From positions 1-9,320 of the forward strand of contig JANNYF010000234.1 in NCBI GenBank assembly GCA_031409955.1: a stretch of DNA of 9,320 nt, in the 5' to 3' direction. Below the pieces are notes generated by a model. It saw only the letters and a list, made by a program, of their open reading frames with translations, did not search any database and was not told where the DNA came from. Made by a program: the position numbers and the translations under genes. This document shows, in pieces, positions 6,870 through 9,320 of this stretch (positions are counted from its first letter, which is position 1; every line of letters begins with the position of its first letter). This DNA comes from JAFDVL01 sp031409955 (GTDB lineage Bacteria; Acidobacteriota; Blastocatellia; RBC074).

Positions 6870-8981
6870 CTACTTCGCTTTGTTGGTTGCAGGCAACGCA
6901 AACACAAACAGCGTCGAACCATTCTGAAAGTTCCTGGCTTCCGGCCACAATGTTCCCAATCCGCCTGTAAAAATCGAACCCAATCCCGATGGCACCGCAA
7001 TGTATTGCCGCCCATTCACGGCATAGGTGATCGGCGAGCCGCGTGTGCCAGAGCCTGTATTGAAGCTGTAAAGCTGCGCTCCCGTCTTCGCATCATACGC
7101 CAGAAAATTGCCTTCGACGTCAGCGGTGAACAACACATCGCCAGCCGTTGCGAGCAACGAAGACGTCAACGGATATTTCATCTTCACTGTCCATTTTTTT
7201 GCGCCACTGATTGGGTCGAACGCATCAATATGCGCGTAGGCTTGCCCGCTCGGTGGATGTTTGGGAACGATCATTCCGCCAATAAAACCGCGCCCTTCTC
7301 TGGCTTCCTGTCGCATGGGCGTAATCATCCCACACCATTCGATACCGTGATTGTAAAGCCAGCCGGTGCGAGGGCTGTAGGCTTGGTGGTTCCAACTGCG
7401 ACCGCCGCCCCAATATGGACAAACTTCTGTGGCTTTGCCGAGCGGAACTTCCAGCCGACCTATCTGCGTGCCATCTTTCTCAAAGCCTTTTACCCAATTA
7501 GCATTCTCTACGTGCGGCCACGCGTTGATGTATTTGCCCGTCACGCGGTCGAGCGCCCACACATAGCCGCCTTTGTTCGTATGTACCAGCAGCTTTTGTT
7601 TTTGCCCGTTTCGCTCGACATCAATCAGCGTCGCTTCATACGCCGCGTCGAAGTCATAGACGTCGTGCGGCACTTCCTGATAATGCCATTTCAATTTGCC
7701 CGTGTCGGCGTCCAGCGCTACGACACAGCCGGTGTACAGATTCGTGCCTTCGCGGTCGCCGCCGTAAAAATCGGACGAAGGATTGCCAATGCCCCAGTAC
7801 AACAAATTCAATTCGGGATCATAGCTGCCCGTCATCCACGTTGCGCCGCCGCCGTATTTCCACGAATCACCGGCCCACGTTTCTGAACCCGGTTCGCCCG
7901 CTGCGGGAATCGTGTAAAAGCGCCACGCCTGCTTCCCTGTTTTGGCATCGAAGGCGTTCAAATAGCCGCGATGCGCACTGTCACCGCCCGTCACACCAAC
8001 GATGACTTTGTCTTTGACAACCAGCGGCGCGGCGGTGATGTTGCAACCGCATTTCTGGTAATTTTCAATTTCGACATTCCATACTTCCCGGCCCGTTTTC
8101 GCATCCAGCGCGATCAAGTGATTGTCGAGCGTACCCATAAACACAAGGCCATAACCAATCGCAATGCCGCGCACCGACGTACCATACGGAATCGGCCCCG
8201 TCGGCAATTTGTAGAAGTAATGCCAGAACCGTTTGCCCGTCGCCGCATCCAACGCAAAGACGCGATTGTACGAACCGGCGAGATACATCACGCCGTCCAC
8301 GACGAGGGGCGCAGCATTCAATCCGCCTTCGATCTTACCGGTTTGAAAGGCCCAGGCAGGCGCAATGTTCTTGACGTTCGCGCGATTGATTTGATTGAGC
8401 GTGCTGTAGCGTTGCCCATCGTAGTTGCCGAAGTAGGTCATCCAGTTCTGCGGTTCTTTCGCCGCATTGTTCAGCCGTTCGCCCGTGACCTCTTTCATCG
8501 CAGGCATGGGCAAATCCGTTGCGGCTTGATCGTCCGCGCCGCGCCGTCTTGCCGCCGCCGCCGTTTCAGGCGAAGCGGGACGACTCGCCGCCGGAAGGTT
8601 GCCTTTGGGCAGCGACATCACATACGCGACGAGCTGCTGAATTTGCGCTGGCGAATACTGACCTTTGAAGGCAGGCATTGGTGTGCCGGAAACGCCTTCA
8701 GAAATCACGCGCGTCAAATGCTCAGGCGTGAAGGTTCGGCCTTGCAACGCGGGTCCGCTGCCATCTTTGCCATTCGCACCGTGACAATACGCATTGCTGC
8801 ACGTGGGATTGAAGAGCAGGCGTCCCAGTTCTACTAATGATGATTGAGCTTGCGGATGAAGAGGTGTGAGGGGGTTTCCGCTTGAGGCTGGCATTGCGCC
8901 CAACCCAAGAAATAGCCCGATCAAACACACCACGACAAACACACTTTTCACGCGTAAAAACCGTTCTGTTGGATTTTTCAT
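6870..8981 (-). CDS. Secreted cytochrome c-PQQ quinoprotein dehydrogenase
   Basis: A 703-residue protein with an N-terminal signal peptide (hydrophobic about 13-30, cleavage probably near 30-35), a class I-like cytochrome c domain (about 45-126), a Pro/Ala-rich linker (about 127-165) and an eight-bladed PQQ propeller (about 175-700). Haem attachment is C61-SNAY-C66-H67, with M102 (GTPMPAF) as likely axial ligand. The propeller has repeated ALDAKTG-type motifs, R271 and K470 near the cofactor, N400 (GIGNPSSDF), and D443 in VYDFD as the likely catalytic base. D445, two residues on, matches the extra Asp of lanthanide-type alcohol dehydrogenases. The vicinal cysteine pair expected near 265-266 is Pro-Tyr, and D334 stands where methanol dehydrogenase has its metal-binding Glu. 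It probably oxidises an alcohol or aldehyde in the periplasm and passes electrons to its own haem. ATG 8981 has AGAGG five bases upstream. Confidence 0.92.
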   Translation of the reverse strand: MKNPTERFLRVKSVFVVVCLIGLFLGLGAMPASSGNPLTPLHPQAQSSLVELGRLLFNPTCSNAYCHGANGKDGSGPALQGRTFTPEHLTRVISEGVSGTPMPAFKGQYSPAQIQQLVAYVMSLPKGNLPAASRPASPETAAAARRRGADDQAATDLPMPAMKEVTGERLNNAAKEPQNWMTYFGNYDGQRYSTLNQINRANVKNIAPAWAFQTGKIEGGLNAAPLVVDGVMYLAGSYNRVFALDAATGKRFWHYFYKLPTGPIPYGTSVRGIAIGYGLVFMGTLDNHLIALDAKTGREVWNVEIENYQKCGCNITAAPLVVKDKVIVGVTGGDSAHRGYLNAFDAKTGKQAWRFYTIPAAGEPGSETWAGDSWKYGGGATWMTGSYDPELNLLYWGIGNPSSDFYGGDREGTNLYTGCVVALDADTGKLKWHYQEVPHDVYDFDAAYEATLIDVERNGQKQKLLVHTNKGGYVWALDRVTGKYINAWPHVENANWVKGFEKDGTQIGRLEVPLGKATEVCPYWGGGRSWNHQAYSPRTGWLYNHGIEWCGMITPMRQEAREGRGFIGGMIVPKHPPSGQAYAHIDAFDPISGAKKWTVKMKYPLTSSLLATAGDVLFTADVEGNFLAYDAKTGAQLYSFNTGSGTRGSPITYAVNGRQYIAVPSGLGSIFTGGLGTLWPEARNFQNGSTLFVFALPATNKAK

Positions 8982-9110
8982 TTTTGCCTCTAACGAAATG
9001 ATGGACTACAGTTTCAGCAGATACCGCGCTGCGCTATTCGATCTCGTGCGAGAATTTATTGTCCGATAGTATTTTTGCCGAGGCTATTGAAAAACTCAAA
9101 CTCTTTCACC
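8982..9110. other. Upstream region of the quinoprotein gene, no gene seen
   Basis: It contains the ribosome-binding site AGAGG (8987-8991, minus strand) and a 12-bp dyad TCTCG-TG-CGAGA (9042-9053) that could be an operator. A TACTAT on the minus strand near 9065-9071 could be a -10 element, but no good -35 lies at the right distance. Short open frames here have no recognisable protein features. Confidence 0.4.
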
Positions 9111-9139
9111 CAAAATCATTTAGTTTTCGCATAACAAAG

Positions 9140-9320
9140 ACCATCCCCAGGGTTGCACCCTGGGCTATATTCTTCTCACCCCTTGTATCTTGGACATTGA
9201 ACCGAACTTGTTGCTAAATTCGTTCGGTTCATCGCCCCAGGGACGCTTGGGGTTTTGGCAAAGATGAAGTTCTGTCGCCCCTCAAGCTTTGAGCTTGGCC
9301 CGGAGATCAACTCTCTTTGC
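9140..9320. repeat. Hairpin-rich intergenic region, probable dispersed repeat, cut by window edge
   Basis: Four inverted repeats lie in about 155 bases: CCCAGGG-TTGCA-CCCTGGG (9146-9164); GAACCGAAC / GTTCGGTTC (9199-9207 with 9222-9230, extended by one T-A pair); CCCCAGG / CTTGGGG (9235-9241 with 9246-9252, one G-T pair, GACG loop); and CAAGCT-TTG-AGCTTG (9283-9297). CCCCAGGG occurs twice (9145-9152 and 9235-9242). No coding frame or known RNA family is recognised. It may be a repetitive mobile remnant, a structured RNA, or terminators for a gene to the right. Confidence 0.45.

Noticed and set aside
6840..7886. 348-codon open frame on the plus strand
   Set aside because: It starts inside the inverted repeat and runs antisense through the quinoprotein; no domain is visible.
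7971..8837. 288-codon open frame on the plus strand
   Set aside because: It is antisense to the quinoprotein gene, Arg-rich and without motifs, as expected of a complementary-frame shadow in GC-rich DNA.
9140..9320. CRISPR array
   Set aside because: The repeats are hairpins of different sequence and unequal spacing, not identical direct repeats with unique spacers.

Overview
The window carries five protein-coding genes and several intergenic structures. Gene content points to a bacterium resembling Acidobacteriota (Blastocatellia-like): a large TPR-CHAT protein, a cytochrome c/PQQ quinoprotein with a CX4CH haem motif, a Tat-exported amidohydrolase and mid-range GC coding DNA. This placement is an inference from gene style; there is no rRNA or other marker gene here.

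Layout, left to right. (1) Positions 3-2861 (+) hold the 3' part of a TPR-CHAT gene; its reading frame is open to the left edge, so the true start lies outside. (2) A TetR-family repressor follows on the same strand (2943-3692), with its own promoter-like sequence across the end of the CHAT gene. (3) A Tat-signal amidohydrolase (3710-5245, -) converges on the repressor gene; a hairpin lies between them. (4) A 170-bp divergent control region (5246-5416) is dense with inverted repeats and has promoter-like hexamers facing both ways. (5) An AtoE-type short-chain fatty acid permease follows (5417-6754, +). (6) A 109-bp imperfect inverted repeat fills the gap to the next gene. (7) A secreted cytochrome c-PQQ dehydrogenase runs convergently (6870-8981, -). 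(8) The last 339 bases contain no convincing gene. They hold the quinoprotein's leader and, from about 9140 on, a cluster of hairpins that looks like a dispersed repeat running off the right edge.

The middle of the window can be read as a small catabolic locus. The TetR regulator (fatty-acid/acyl-CoA type C-terminus) would bind a dyad that sits where both predicted divergent transcripts begin. That would control together an exported hydrolase or decarboxylase and a permease for short carboxylates; the periplasmic quinoprotein may oxidise a related alcohol or aldehyde. The shared control of amidohydrolase and permease is supported by site geometry. The link to the quinoprotein rests only on adjacency, and no substrate can be named. 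The CHAT gene is probably a separate unit.
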